From assembly GCA_030063045.1 (NCBI GenBank), contig JAQSEB010000124.1:186001-250000 (forward strand): DNA of 64,000 nucleotides. Reading direction: 5' to 3'. Of the stretch, positions 37,049-52,000 are shown one piece after another; the stretch's first letter is position 1; each line of letters begins with the position of its first letter. A program made the translations under genes and the position numbers. The notes below the pieces were generated by a model, which made no database searches, had not been told where the DNA came from, and saw only the letters and a list, made by a program, of their open reading frames with translations. The stretch is from Pratylenchus scribneri. Lineage: Eukaryota; Nematoda; Chromadorea; Rhabditida; Pratylenchidae.

Positions 37049-40000
37049 GTGGGCACATATTTTAAAAAATTAATATTCCAAAAAAATTTTTTTTATTTAA
37101 AAAAATATATTTTTACTTTTCCTTTTTTGGATCCATTTTTGCCAAAATTCTTTTTTTAATTTTTTTTTTTTTGCAATTCCTCATTTTAGGAATTTTTCTA
37201 AAATTAAAGAGGTAGAATCAATTGCCTAAAGGCAAGGGAAATTAAACTATTCCATACTACCTCATTCATAATGTTCCAATTCCAATAGAAAATAAAAATA
37301 GGCCCAAAGTCTCTAATAAATTCGTTCTCCATTCTCCATGGTTGAAAAATGTTACCAGAAAGTTTAGTGAATAAAAGGACCATTTTAATAAAAGGAATTC
37401 GCCTCCCTTTATCCCCTTGGCCTTAGTTAGTATTGGCGAGAAATCAATCCAGAGTTGGGATAATCGGCCCATCGGCTGGTCAAATGGAGTGAAAAAGAAA
37501 AATGGCAACATTCGTTTCATAGTAAACTTTGTCTCGTTTCCGCATAGAATAAGCCCAAAAGTCAAAACACAAACACCATTCGATCAATCTCCTTTCCATC
37601 GGGAGCGCCCATTCATCCTAATCGCCTTTGGGCAGCGAAGGTGGAAAATTGATCCACTCGACTTTGAGGAGGCTTTTTACTCTTCCCCTGGCCTAATGGT
37701 CAAGAAGAGCATATTGATGGTTTCTTTTTCAAGTGTTGGGGAAATCGGAAAAAGCGGATGGCGGGAAATGGGCGAAAAAATGATTGAAAAAGAGGGAAGC
37801 CGGAAAGGAGGATGGATGGAAATCGCAACATTTTTTTAGTCTAAGTAAGCCCCCGGCTTTTCGGACCCTTTTGACTTGCTAAAAGATGGCCGTGCCTGGC
37901 AATTGGCCAGAATTATTAGTCAACAAAAAAATAAATATAGGCGTTGTTTTTGTGTAAAGAAGAGAGTGGGAAAAATGTGCGGAAGAGTTGAAAAAAACTA
38001 TTCCGAGGGGTCAATCTATGGAAGAATTTAATTTTAATTGTTGATGATTAATAGAATCTATAATTGTAATTGGATAGATTTTTAATAAAAAAAAAATCTC
38101 ATATTTAAAGAAAATGGTAAAATATAAAATTGAGTGGGCATTCTTTAATAAATAAACTATTTAATGAAAAAATGCCTCTAGCATTTAATTATTTTGTCTT
38201 AATTATGTTTGAAATAGTCCAAAAATTTAATTAAATTATTTTTTATATTGAATACATAATATTAAATCATTCAAGTTTAGTGTGAAAAAAAATAAATATA
38301 TTTTTAAATTCTTATACATTTCCATAATTAAATATATTTTTAAATTCTTATACATTTCCATAATTAAATATATTTTTAAATTCTTATGCATTTCCATAGT
38401 TAAATATTTTTAATTTTATTATTAGGCATATTTTTTCCTTTCTAATTTATTTTAAGCTTTTTTCTTCTGTTATAAATAGTTTAACAAATGAGCCATAAAT
38501 AACTCTTATTTTTTACACCTTCACGGCAATTTTTCCATCTCAATTTTCGCCACTGACAAATTTGATTTATATAAGATAATTTAAAGGAAAAAATAGGTGC
38601 TAGAATGGTTGATTGACCACTTGGCTATTAGCCAATGGCCAATTTAGAATGATTGAAAATGAAAAGAGATTAAAAATAAGGGAAAATGTTGCAAAAAATA
38701 AGCGTGGGAGGAAAATGAAGGGAAAAATGAAAGGAAAAAATTATATGGAATGATTGACAATTTGTGGAAAATATTGCAAAAAAAGAACAATAAAGAAAAA
38801 AGGAAAAATTAGAAATAATTAAATATTTTTCAAATTATTTTTAACAAATAAAATAAAATATTTTTTCCGATAAAAAATATTATAAAAATTTATTTTTCCA
38901 TAAAAAATAATTAATAAATCTTAAATTAAAAATAAATTTAAAAAAAATTAGATTTAGAGAAATAAAAAAAGGAAAGTTAAAAATAAATATATATTTTTAA
39001 AATTATTTAATTAAAATAATTTTTCCAATAAAAAAATAAAATAATATATAAAAAAGTAATGATTTTAAATTTAAAAAAAATTCTTAAAAAATAAATTTTT
39101 CCAAAATAAAAAGATGGAAAAAAAAAATAACTTTCCCATTTTTTTATCATCCATTGGAAGAAGAGCAAATTTGGTTATTGAATACAAATGAATTTGTACG
39201 CCGACAAAAGCGTCAAGCCGTGATCTTGCCAAAATCCGCCTCTTTCCGAGATCCATTTTTGTTTGGATTGGCACGACTTTGTGGCCTAAGTTGTTCGGTT
39301 CAATTGAAACATGGAATTGGAAATCAAAATGATGGAACAATGGGAAGGGGTGAAATGTTGCGAATTAAATTAAACAGATGGAAGATGGAGGAATATTTGA
39401 ATGGAAAAAAGGAGCAGAGAAGGAGGAGAAGAAGGTTAGTGAAATGAAAATTGGAATTAAAATTAAATTTATTTCCATTCATTTTTTATTAGAAAGACCA
39501 ATATCAATTTAGATTTAAAATTAAATAAATAAAATAATTAAAATATTTTTTTTTAAACGATGATGAAATATATAAATTAGACAACCGAATAATCCTAACT
39601 AAATAATTTTTTTATTAGCTTAAATTAGCAAATTTTTTGTAATTAATGGCTCTGATTTTGATGAATTTAATTAAAAACAAAATGGGCCAAAATTTAGTAA
39701 TTTTTTGATCATAATTTACTGGCCAAATTATTTTTTGAAAAATCTTTTGATATCTAGATTCTCCAAAAAAAAGAGTTTAAAACCTTTATTAAAAAGCCTT
39801 AGGGATTGAGATATTTAATGGTGCGCACACTCAGCAATTTCTTGAAATATTTATGATATTTCTCTATTATTTTTCTTTAATTTTTTATTTATTTATTTAG
39901 TTTGCTGGAACCCAAATCTACTTCCTCTCAAAAATTTCCAAATTCATTCATTCCACTAATCCAAACAATGGATTCGTCCAATCAAACACAAATTCGACGA

Positions 40001-43000
40001 TCGAACATTTCCCCTTCCTGTTTCTATTATGCAAAAGTTGGAGAAGGCGAAGAGCAGAGTGTCGTCAATCTTTGCGATCGAAATGGCGGACTGGTAAATT
40101 TTTTACATTAGTTAAATATGAATTTATATGTACTAAAAGTTCCCAATTGTATTTCAAAAATATTCCTTTACTTATTTTTTGCCAAAAAAATTTTTAGCAC
40201 TAAATTTGTGTCGAAAATTCAGTATTTTTGAAGCCTTAAATTTTAAACAAACAGAATTTTAAACATAATTCACCGATCGCTAGTCCAAATTTAAGCTTAC
40301 AGTTAATTATAGCCAAGCTTTATGGCTATAAAATTGTAATGTAAAAAAATACGAATTTGGCCTATTTTCATTAATAAATGATCATCTTGGTATAAGAATA
40401 TGCCAACCTTTACAAATGTGTGACCTTGGCCTTATTGATAAGATGAATGTTCACATTAATAAATTAGGATAAATTAAATAAAATTGAGCCAAGAATCATG
40501 CTTTAATTATTTCTAGCCAAATAAAAATGCTTTTCTTGGATCAAAATAAAATCCTTTCTAAAGAATTCAAGATTACTTAAATTATTATCAATATGAATAA
40601 ATTTTTATAATTCATATTCATATTAGTTTGGCACACTTGCATTGCCAAATGGTGCTTTCCTAATTGAACCATTGGTGGATGAGAATAAAACGGAAAATGA
40701 AAATCATACAAGGAGAAGACAAAGACGATTCGCCGGCGGTGGCACCCAACTTCGAGCCCATTTAATTTATCCGGTTAGGACACAACATTTTGACGATGAT
40801 CAACAAGAAGGAAAGCAAAAGGCAACATCAAACAATGGAAGGCCTTCTGAATCGGAGGAATTGGCAATGGAAGAAAGGCGATTTTGGATGGAAAGAAAAA
40901 AGGAGGGGAAAAATGGCAACCAAATTGGAAGTGAATGGGAACAAATGAAAGAAGGTGGGGTGAACTGAATTATAAAAAATTAATTAATATAAATTTTAAA
41001 TAAGTAATTTAAAATAAAAAAAATATTTAATTAATTTGCCCAGATTTTTAGATATTAAAAATTTTTAATTTTTCAATTACCGGATTTTAATTTCATTTTT
41101 TAAATATAATTTATTCTCAAAAATTTGATAAAAAATTAGTTTAAAATAATAACTGGAAATATAACATATTAAAAAATTTAAAAATTTATGTTCTTTGATA
41201 TATCAAATTGAATTTAATGCATAAATATTGTTTAAAAATCAAAAATTCTGCGCAATGGATTTCCAATCCATGATCAATATTTTCTTTATTTTTAATATTG
41301 AACTTTTTTTAATATAATATAAATATTTTTTTTGAATTAAGATGTCCCTTTTCGTCGTTCCCGTCGATCAAATGGTGCAGCTAATTCCTGGGACCATTAC
41401 GTCGAAGTGTTGGCCGTTGCCGACTATCGAATGCTGCTTTATCATCAACAAAATTTGGAAAATTATGTGCTCACATTATTCTCAACAGTTTCTTCGATTT
41501 ATAGGTAAATATTTTTTGAATAAAAAATTCATCTAAATAAATTAGAAATAAATTTAATTAAAAAACATGAAAATGATATTTAAGAATAATTAGGAAAAAA
41601 TTTAAAGGAGAAAAGAACCAAAAAAATGTTCGGGGCAAAAATTTTTTCAATGAATTTTTGTGGCCTTTAATTTGATCTAATAAAAAGTTATAGTTTAGGC
41701 TTAGTATAATTTGGCCACATTTTTTTAAATTCAAAAGAATATCAACATATTTTTTGACTAAAATATAATTAATAAAATGCTTTAAGAAATTTGCAAAAAA
41801 ATAAATAAATAAAATTTCAAAATAATTCTCTAATAATTATCTAAAATATAAACAAATTATTTTCTATAATTTAGGCATCCATCATTGGGCGTTTCCGTCA
41901 ACATAATTGTTGTTCGATTGGTCATTCTGAAGAATGAGCAGGCGGGTCCGCTCATCTCAAATCGGGCACAAGAAACATTGCAACAATTTTGCCAATGGCA
42001 ACAATTGTACAATGACCGAAATGATGAATCGCTCAATCATCATGGTGAGTGCCATAAATTGGGCAAATATTAAATAATAAAAATTATCCATAAAATCAAA
42101 GAATTTATCCAAAATATTTCTGCTAGAAAATTTGCTATTTTAAGGACATTTTATTTAGCATAAAAAATAAGTGTTAAAACTTATATTTAGGATTAAGTTT
42201 TAAGCTGAATATTTATAATACGGAATATTATATATGTAGTCATGTTTTTGGCCTAAAAATGCTAATTTTTCTAAAAGAAAATTTGATTTATAATGATTTT
42301 ATTGGTAAATTGATTATAATCCTTTTATAGATGTGGCCATTCTCTTGACAAGACATGACATTTGTCGAGCCACAAACAAATGCGACACGCTTGGATTGGC
42401 CGAATTGGGCACAATGTGCGATGCCAAAAGGAGTTGCGCAATTATTGAGGATAATGGTGAGCCCTAATAATTTAATATGGAACAATAAAAAATATATAAA
42501 TTATTAAAAAAATTAATACATTTTCAATGTTTAAAAAATAAACCAAAAGGGGGATAGGGGATTTAGAAAATAAATTCAATTTTTAAGTGAATATTAGCTT
42601 TAATTTAGCACAAATTTGTTACCATTAATAATGCTAGATTAATTGATGAATATTGGATTTTATTGCAAATTGACAAAAATTTATGAGCAAAAAACGCCAA
42701 AATATACCAAAATCGGGTAGTTTCTTTTTTTGGCAATAACTTTCGGCACTTTTTGGTTATCTGGGTGCAAAGCAAATGATTTTGAAATGAACAGTCCCCT
42801 TTATATTTAAAGGTGATTAGGATTAGGTTTAGGGATACGGCAGATTATAAACTATCCCTGAATGACCCTAACCCTATACAGCTGGATGACTCGTAATTAT
42901 GGTAACCGTAATCTTTATAATGTTGATGACCAAAAAAATCTGCACCCGGATAACTTATAAGTACCTAACTTTCTTTGACAAATTATATTTTTTGTTCAAT

Positions 43001-46000
43001 TTCTGATATTAAAACTCTCTCAAGAAAGATAATTAAATTTTTTAATATTAATTCTCTTAAAATATTGTTAAGATATTAAGTCTACTAATAATATCAATTC
43101 TTTCATTTTTTAAGGTCTATCCGCCGCATTCACAATTGCCCATGAATTGGGCCACATTTTCAACATCCCACACGATGATGAACGAAAATGCGGAGAGCAT
43201 ATGCCATTGAACAAGGCCAATTACCATATAATGGCTCCAACACTGGAATATAACACAAATCCGTGGTCATGGTCAGCTTGTTCCTCCGCAATGCTAATTC
43301 GTTTTTTGGACACTCGACGGGGTCAAACCCAATGCATTTTGGACCAACCCGTTGAGAGACGATTCTATGAGAAAATGTTTGAGACACCGGCGCCTGGGGC
43401 AATGTTTGTCTAATTAAATTTCAAATTAAATATATTTTAATTTTATAAAATTTGTTTTTTTTTTTTTTGTAGTTATTCCGTTTCGCAACAATGCAAATTC
43501 GTTTTTGGTGCCAGTGCCGAAATTTGCCCATATATGCCAAGTTGCCGTCGCCTTTGGTGCTCCGTTTCATATGGTAAGAAGAATAACGAAAAATGTATAA
43601 ATATATTTTTAAATTTCATCACAAAAAACAATTTTAAAAATAAAATTTTGTACATTTTTATATTTATTTTCTTTGAAAAAAAAATATAAAAAAATTTAAT
43701 TATTTTTTTTATATTTTAAAAATTATTTTTTTATTATTTTATCATTGATTATGGCAATGTTTAATTTTACAAATTTTCTAAAATAATAAATTTAAACTTT
43801 GATAAGTCAAATTTTAATGGCCTTTATTTTTATTCATTAAAAAATATAATATTTCCCAGGCTACCAACTCGGCTGTCGCACCCAACATATGCCATGGGCA
43901 GATGGCACGGAATGTGGCCAACAAATGTGGTGCTATCGAGGCCAATGCGTGGGCATGTCCCCGCAACAAAGACAGCCATTGGATGGGGGATGGGGCGAAT
44001 GGAAGGAATGGATGGATTGCTCCAGGACATGCGGAGGAGGTTTTTAAACGATAATTAATTAATTAATTATATTTTTGTTTAAAAAATATAAAATTATATT
44101 AATTAATTTTAAGGTGTACAAAAAGCCTACCGTGATTGTGATTCGCCTCGACCCGAAAATGGTGGCAAATATTGCACCGGGCAAAGGGTTCGATATCGAC
44201 CATGCAATATTCAGGTGAATTTAATAATAAAATAAAAATGATTTTTAATAGACAATTTAAAAAAACAAATATTAATTTTAAAATTTTAAATTTTAGCATT
44301 ATTTAAATAAAATTTTTAATCATTAAAAAAATAAATATTACTACATAATTTTGAATTTTTGAAGAATCAATTTCTTAATTTTAAAATGCATAAAATATAA
44401 ATTTAACAAATTAATTAAATAATGATTTAAATTTTGAACAATTATTTAAATTTTTTACAATTATTTATTAAAAATTTTATTTAAAAATAATAATTAATCT
44501 ATATTTTAAATATTTTTTAAATATTATTTGATATATTTTATTGGCTATTTAATTTAAATATAATAAAATAATTAATTTATATTAATAATTATTTACTCCT
44601 TTCCAAGGACTGTCCCTGGGATATGCCCGGTTTCCGTGAACAACAATGCTCCGAATTCGATGACAAGGACATTGGCATTCACGGGGTACCCAGTGTTGGC
44701 ACTCGTTGGGTGCCAAAATACACTGGGGTGGCGGAGAATGAACGATGCAAATTGCAATGCCGTGCCGCCGATTCTGCGGCATTTTATTTGCTTAAAGAGA
44801 AAGTGGCGGATGGAACACCGTGTGATCGACATGGCGACGATATTTGCATTGATGGAGCATGCCATAAGGTAGGATTGAGGAATAAAATTAATATTATCTT
44901 CGGAAGATTCACCACTTTTCTGCATTGGGTAAATATCTCATAATCCACATATTTTAAGCTCTTAATAAAATCTTTTTATTAATTGCAAAGCATTTTGAAA
45001 TATAAAAATGGGTGACCAAAAATATAATTGGACAAAATGGGTACTTATGGAGTTCACATCCATTTTTTGAATAGTAAACACTAAACAGTCTCCACTCCAC
45101 TATGGGTCATCATCACGTGATTAGTGCTAGGGTCATTCAGTTTACGGATAGGATGGGATAAAAATCATCTCACGTAACCAATTACAATTACCTATCCCTA
45201 ACATCCGAAAGGGGGACGGAACCCTTCACTTTTACCCTTCACATCAAAAAAGCGGATGTAAACTCCATAATACCACAAAAGATTCTATTAAAAAGGGAAA
45301 ATTACTCAACTTCAGCCCATTTTGCCACTTTTTGGTCATAATTTTTTGCCAATTTCATATCAAATTCACTAATTCTTTCTATAATTAATTCATCTCATCT
45401 CAATTCAAAGGTCTATAAAAATGGTAGCTAATTTTTCTAATTTTATTTCATCTAAATATATTAAATTTAAAATTAAAATTTTACATAAGGCCGGTTGTGA
45501 TCATCGTCTTGGCTCGGACATGAAACGTGACATTTGCGGAGTATGTGGAGGTGATGGAGGAAGTTGCCGGGAATTTAAAGGAATCTACAATGATCGAGGA
45601 ACATTCGGTAAATTATCGACAAAAATTTGAATTAAAAAATTGGAAATTTTATTTCAATTTATTTTAAAATTTTGTTAATTATTTAAATTTTACCCCCAGG
45701 ATACAATGAAGTACTTCGAATTCCGGCCGGCGCTGCCAACATTGATATTAGCCAACAGGCACACAATGGACAAACGGAGGATGACAATTATTTGGCACTT
45801 CGATTGGCAAATGGAGAATGGCTTCTGAATGGTCAATATCAAGTTTCAGTTTTTCGACAACAAATTCCAATTCTCGATGCTGTCCTTGAAGTAATTTTAA
45901 AAATTGGGGAATTAATTTATAGAATAATAATCATATTAAATTTTATATTCGAAAATTTTTGTGTTTTTAATTAATAAATTCTCAAACAAAATTTTTAAGA

Positions 46001-49000
46001 ATATTTTTTTTAAAATAACAAGAATATAAGCTTATCATTGTCATATTTGGCTATCTTAAAAAGAATATGCCAAAATATACAAAAAATATTATCTCATTCA
46101 TAATAATATGCTTATAAAATTTAAAAAAAAAGCATAATTTTAGTCCAAATTTTTATGGTGATTTTTTATTTTATTCGGGATTAAGCATAGGGCAAATATA
46201 TTTCGAGAGCTTGCCTTTTTATTATTTATTAAAGAGTTACAATATTTGAAAAAGGAATTGAAATGTTTTGACTAGAAAAATATATTATAATTTGATTGAA
46301 AAATCCTCAGGCAAAATAATTTGTCAAAAGACAAAAGACGTATTTTCCGTCTATTTGGTGTTTGTCTTATCTTTTGTCTTTTGTCTCCCACAATTTGGAT
46401 TGGCCCCAGTAAATTTCGGAAAAATTATATTTTAAATACAAATTAAATTCCTCATAATCTAGCTAATATTCATTTTAGTATTCCGGAAGTGAAACAACAC
46501 TTGAACGGATCAATGGCACCGGCCCATTACGATCGGATGTGTATTTGCATGTTTTGAGTGTTGGCCAATTGAATCCACCAAATATCCATTATCGCTTCAT
46601 GGATCCTATTATGCCACAAGAGCAAAGGGCGGCGGCAACAGCCACCACCCATCAATTGATGCAGGCACCCGGCAGCTTTTATTGGCGTCAAATTGATCAG
46701 TGGAGTGAGGTGAACAAAATTTATTTATCTATTTTTTTCCCAATTTTTGTAGGTAATACAAACATTTATCGGTTGACCGACACTTGCGGACGAAACGGTC
46801 TGAAGCCGATGGAGATAAAGCTGCTCTGGCATTGTTTGTATCATTTAATTAGGCATAAAATTAACTACAAAATGATATCAAAAGCTTTGGTCAATCTTGA
46901 ATATTCACATGGCCAAAAAACCGTTGGTTTAATTAAAATTGTGTTCATGGAAGTTTTTGGCCATAATTCGGTGAATATTCAACATTGACCAAAACTTTTG
47001 ATGTCATTTTGTAGCTAATTTTATTTCTAATAAAATGATACAAACAATGTCAGAGCAGCTTTACCTCCATTGGCTCCAGATCCAGACCGTTTCATCCGCA
47101 AGTGTCGGGTCCGCAAGAGTCGTAATATGACAACATTTTTCATAGAGTATAGACATTAGTAAATAACAGCATTTTACCAAGATAACAAAATGAATGAAAT
47201 AGGGGCATAGCCAAAGAATCTAAAATAGCAAAATCAGATACAACTAATTATTCAGTATTACTAGGTTCTTCTTTAGGTCATAAGTCAACAAGGAAGAATT
47301 CTTTTCAAAAAGAAAATATGTCACTGAAAAAAGCACACTAAATATTCTCTATAGTGGCTTAACATTTTTTTAAAACATTTAAAACATTCCATTTAAAAAA
47401 GGATAAAATTCGAGTTATATTCACAAAAAAATGTAATTTTATTAAAGCTAGAATTCGCAAATTTTAAAAAGATCAAATTCTAGTGGATTTAAAGCTTTGG
47501 CACAGAGCTTTCCAAAATTTTCTATTATCTCATGGACTATAGGCCAAAAGAATGGCCCAGAAATTGAGTCACGCTTCGCAATCACAATTCATACCCTTCC
47601 CTCTCTCCCAAAAAAATTACTCTGAAAAAATTTAAAAATTTTGGTTTTTTGAATTTTTTAGTAAATTTTTAAAAAATTAATAAAATTATTCAATAATTCC
47701 CTATCTGGCAGTGTTCATTGAAATGCCAAGGCATACAAAGTCAACATTTAATTTGTACGGATGCCCTCAACAATCGTCAAACCAACTATTCAAATTGTGT
47801 CCATTTGAGAAGGCCCGATTTGCAGCAAAGAATGTGCAATGTTGATTGTTTCTACAAATGGCAACAAAGGTGAGAAAAAAGAATTTTGACCAATTGAATT
47901 CAGCAATTGAAATCTGAAAAATTTACTAAAATTTAATCGCATCTAAAATAAACGTTTGAATTTGCATAAAAATTTCTGAATTGTGTGCAATATTTTAAAA
48001 GATAAAAATGAAAATTATTAAAATAATTTTTTATTTTTGCCCATTTAATTCAGAAATTGAAAAAATTGTATAAAAAAAAGAAAAATTTACTATAATATAT
48101 CTAAAATAATAAGCATTCGAATTTACATAAAATTTGAATGAACAATATTTTTAAAAACTTAAAATTCAAATTTTCAAAACAAATCTTTTTTTTTTGATTC
48201 ACTCAAAAAATATTTTTTATTTGTGTAATTACGAATAGAATCCGAGGAGGATTGTAGAATCGGCAGAATTTTTTCCCAAAAATCACACACCTTTTTACAA
48301 CTTTAATTTAATTAGTATTTTTAAACATGAATCTGGCCTCGATTTTTCTATATATTTATTTACTAATCTTTCTAAACAATTCTTACATTTATTGTACAAA
48401 TTAATATTCTTGTTTTGGTTAAAATACCATAAAAAAATAATTTTCAAAAATTTTTCTTGAATTTTTGACCATAATATGTAAAAAGTATCAATTTAATGGT
48501 CATTTATTCATTAAATATTATCTCTTTTGATAATTTAATAATCATTTTATAAAATTATTGGAAAAATTTAATTTAATATTTAATTTAATATTTCTCATCA
48601 ATTAATTAACTAAGATTGAATGCGGATTCGTCGGGTCGTCGTTGGTATCAGAATATTTGCGTTCGTTCCTTCACAAATGGCCGAGAGGAACAAGCAAATG
48701 AGGATGAATGCCTGCAGGCCGGAGTGAATGGTCCAATTAGCAGGCATAATGGGCCACATCAAGTGGATCATGTGCCGGCTGGCAGCACTGAACAACAACA
48801 ACAATCGGCTGAAAATAATAATAAACAGCAGCAATCACTGCCTTCACATATTCCTACCGATCGAAAATGGGCATATTCTGAATGGAGTCAGGTATGAAAA
48901 ACAATGGACAAAAATTCTATAATTCTTTTTAAAAATACGGCTAAATTTTTTAATAATTTTTTAATATATTAAATTTAATTTCTAATGATTAGCAAAAATT

Positions 49001-52000
49001 ACACTTGATTTATTTAGAATAAAAATTTTGAATCAAAAGATTTGGCCAGTGGAGAAAAAATTAAGACCAAAAAATGAATGTGCCAAATTTATGAATTTTA
49101 AATGTTTGCAATCCTTTTTTTGCCAATTGAACAAATTCAAAATATTTTTTACATACGTTAAAAGATTTCTCACAAATCAAAATACATCAAAAATAATTAT
49201 CATTATAAGCTTATTTTAGTATATTAAAAGTGTCAAATTTGTATCATCTCTGTTGTGAGCCAAACAATGAAAAAGTTCCATCGAATATGATTAATAATTT
49301 AATTATATTGGCTGTCCAAAATTTTAAAATAAATAATTTGTACATGTTTTACCTTTTTCCTATATATTTAGTAAATTGATTAATTCAATTTAGTAATTCC
49401 ATTTAATCAAATTATTTAATCATTTCAAATATTTCTAAAAATTAATAAACACTAAAAATAAATAAATATAAACTCTTTATTATTAGTGTTCTGAATCCTG
49501 TGGCACCGGTGGAATCCGTCAACGAAGTCTCCATTGCATTGACATCCGAAATGGACGCAAACTTGACAACCGTTTTTGCGATGGAATTGCACATGAACCG
49601 GCACAAACTGAATGCAATCGGACACCATGCCCCAGATGGGCTCATGGACAATGGGGTGAATGCTCACGATCGTGTGGAGGCGGAATTCGGTGTGTTTTAT
49701 TTGTTGTAGAAATTAAATTAGTAAATTAATAATATGAATAGGGCAATAATGAATTTATGTATTTGTTAAATTGGCGAAAATGTTATGCCAAATATGTTGG
49801 ATAATTTCTATATTTTTTTAAAATTTTTTAGTTAAAATTTTTGCTTCCCCATATAATAGTGACCTATCCGCTTATATGTCTTTTCTATCAAATTTTACTT
49901 AAGAATTCTTCCAGCAATATTTAATCAATACATTGAATGAATTATGAATATTACATCCCCGGACTCGTTTAATATGGCAAAGGCAATTGCAAATGCACCA
50001 ACACATAAAAAATAAAATTTTAATGTGAAAAATTTTGTACAATATACGAATAAAATTTTGATAGATTCATAAAGCAAAATTAACAATTTTTTTAAAAAAA
50101 ATATAAAATTAAAAATTATTAATTGAATTTTAACATAGCAATTAAATTTTTAATTCCATATTAATGTTATAGTTTGAGACATGTAGCCTGCCAAGATGCC
50201 TCAGGCCGTGAAGTGAATCCATCAATGTGTTCTGCACAAAGCAAAATTGCGGATTCAGAAAAATGCAATGAACAAGAATGCACGGAATGGCGATTCGGTG
50301 CTTGGAGCCAATGTTCTGTTAGGTTAATATTTTATTTCATCAATCATCGGTTACTTTTCAATTCTTTTTATTTGCCTACTGACCTGCTGGTTATTTAATT
50401 ATGGTTAACTTAAATGGCCTGAAAAATTTCGAAAAATTTTCAGTAAATTCAATGTTTTTATGGGTAAATTAATATTAAATTTACTTTACATACATTAATT
50501 TTTTTAAAATCAATAGCAGGAAAAACAATTAAAAATTTTATTATTTTTAGCTGTGGTCAAGGTGTACAACGACGTGAAGCCAGTTGCGTGAATACCGCCG
50601 ATGGACGCCCGGTCGAAGAGAGTGAATGTGATGCAAGACAAAAAATTGTTGAAAAACAATGCGAATTGGCCGGATGCCCTCAATGGAAATTGGGATCATG
50701 GAGGTGAAAAAGAATTAAATAAATTTTTATTATAAATTATTAAAATTAAATAAAAAAAAAAAATTTAAAATTTTCAATTTTAAATCAATCCAAATTTTTG
50801 AGAATTAATTTAAAATAAATATTATTAAAATATTAATAATAATATAGTATAAAAATTTCCTTTAATATTTTTTAATTGTATTAAATTAAAAAATTTGGAA
50901 TAATTCTAAAATATATTTTTTCATTATTTAAATAATTCTCCACCATTTTTCCAGTCAATGTTCGGTCAGTTGTGGCGCAGATGGCTTCCAAACTCGTTTG
51001 GTCCAATGCGTCGATTCGGCCGATCGAAAATTGCCAGACCAACTTTGCCTACAAAAAAGCAGCCATGGAAGAAATGGAGGAGAAAAAGACAACGGCGGAG
51101 AATTACGTCCTCAAAGCCACAAAGTTTGTGCACCTGGCCCATGCCCATATTGGTTTGTGGGGAATTTTTTAATAAATATTTTAAATATTTTTTGAAAAAA
51201 TTATCAAAAAATTTTTATTGACAATTAGAAATTTGAAAATTTTCAAAATAAAATTTTATTTTAATTAAATTTATTTAAAGAAATTTTATTGCAACATTTT
51301 TAAAATTTATTAAAATTTAAGAAAATTCGAAAAATGAAAAAATAAATCCAATAAAAATAAAAATAAATATTTAATAATTAAAAAATAAAAAATGACATAT
51401 ATTTTCCCATTTTAGGCGTACCAGCGATTGGGGCCAATGTTCAGTGAGTTGTGGCCAAGGAATGCGAGAGAGACGTGTGGATTGTGTCCATCGAGACCAA
51501 ACAGTGGATGATTCCATTTGTTCGGAATTAACACGGCCGCCCAAACAAAATCGATGCGTCCTCTTGGCCTGCGCATTTTGGAACACTGAACCATGGGGGC
51601 AGGTTGAGTTCATTAAGGGGGAAAATATTTTAAAATATTTAAAATTATTTTTAAAAAATTTGAAAAATTCGAACTATTTTCAAAATTTCAAAAAATTTTA
51701 AAAATAATAAAAATTTTTGAAAATTTTAAAAAATAATGAAAATTTTTGAAAATTTTAAAAAATAATAAAAAATTTTTGAAAATTAAAAATCGAAATTTTT
51801 TGAAAATTTTAATTAATAATTTTTTATTTACCAAAAATTCTAGCCAAATAAAATTAAAACAATTTTTAGTGTTCGGCCACATGTGGCTGGGGAGTACAGC
51901 GAAGGGTGGTTAATTGTGTACGGCAAATGATGGGAGGCCAATTCATCAATAGCATCACAAATAATAACACAAATCGTTCCATTGTGGTCCATGAACGGGA

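Noticed and set aside
37417..37839. 140-codon frame in gon-1 intron 4
   Set aside because: No domain, no splice pattern, low-complexity end; composition alone is not enough.
46752..46987. Open continuation after gon-1 exon 18 ([15 protein letters not shown]...)
   Set aside because: Begins after an acceptor-like TTTTTGTAG but ends in a stop and matches nothing I know; the donor at 46710 leads correctly to exon 19. It might be a retained fragment of another gene, yet evidence is too weak.
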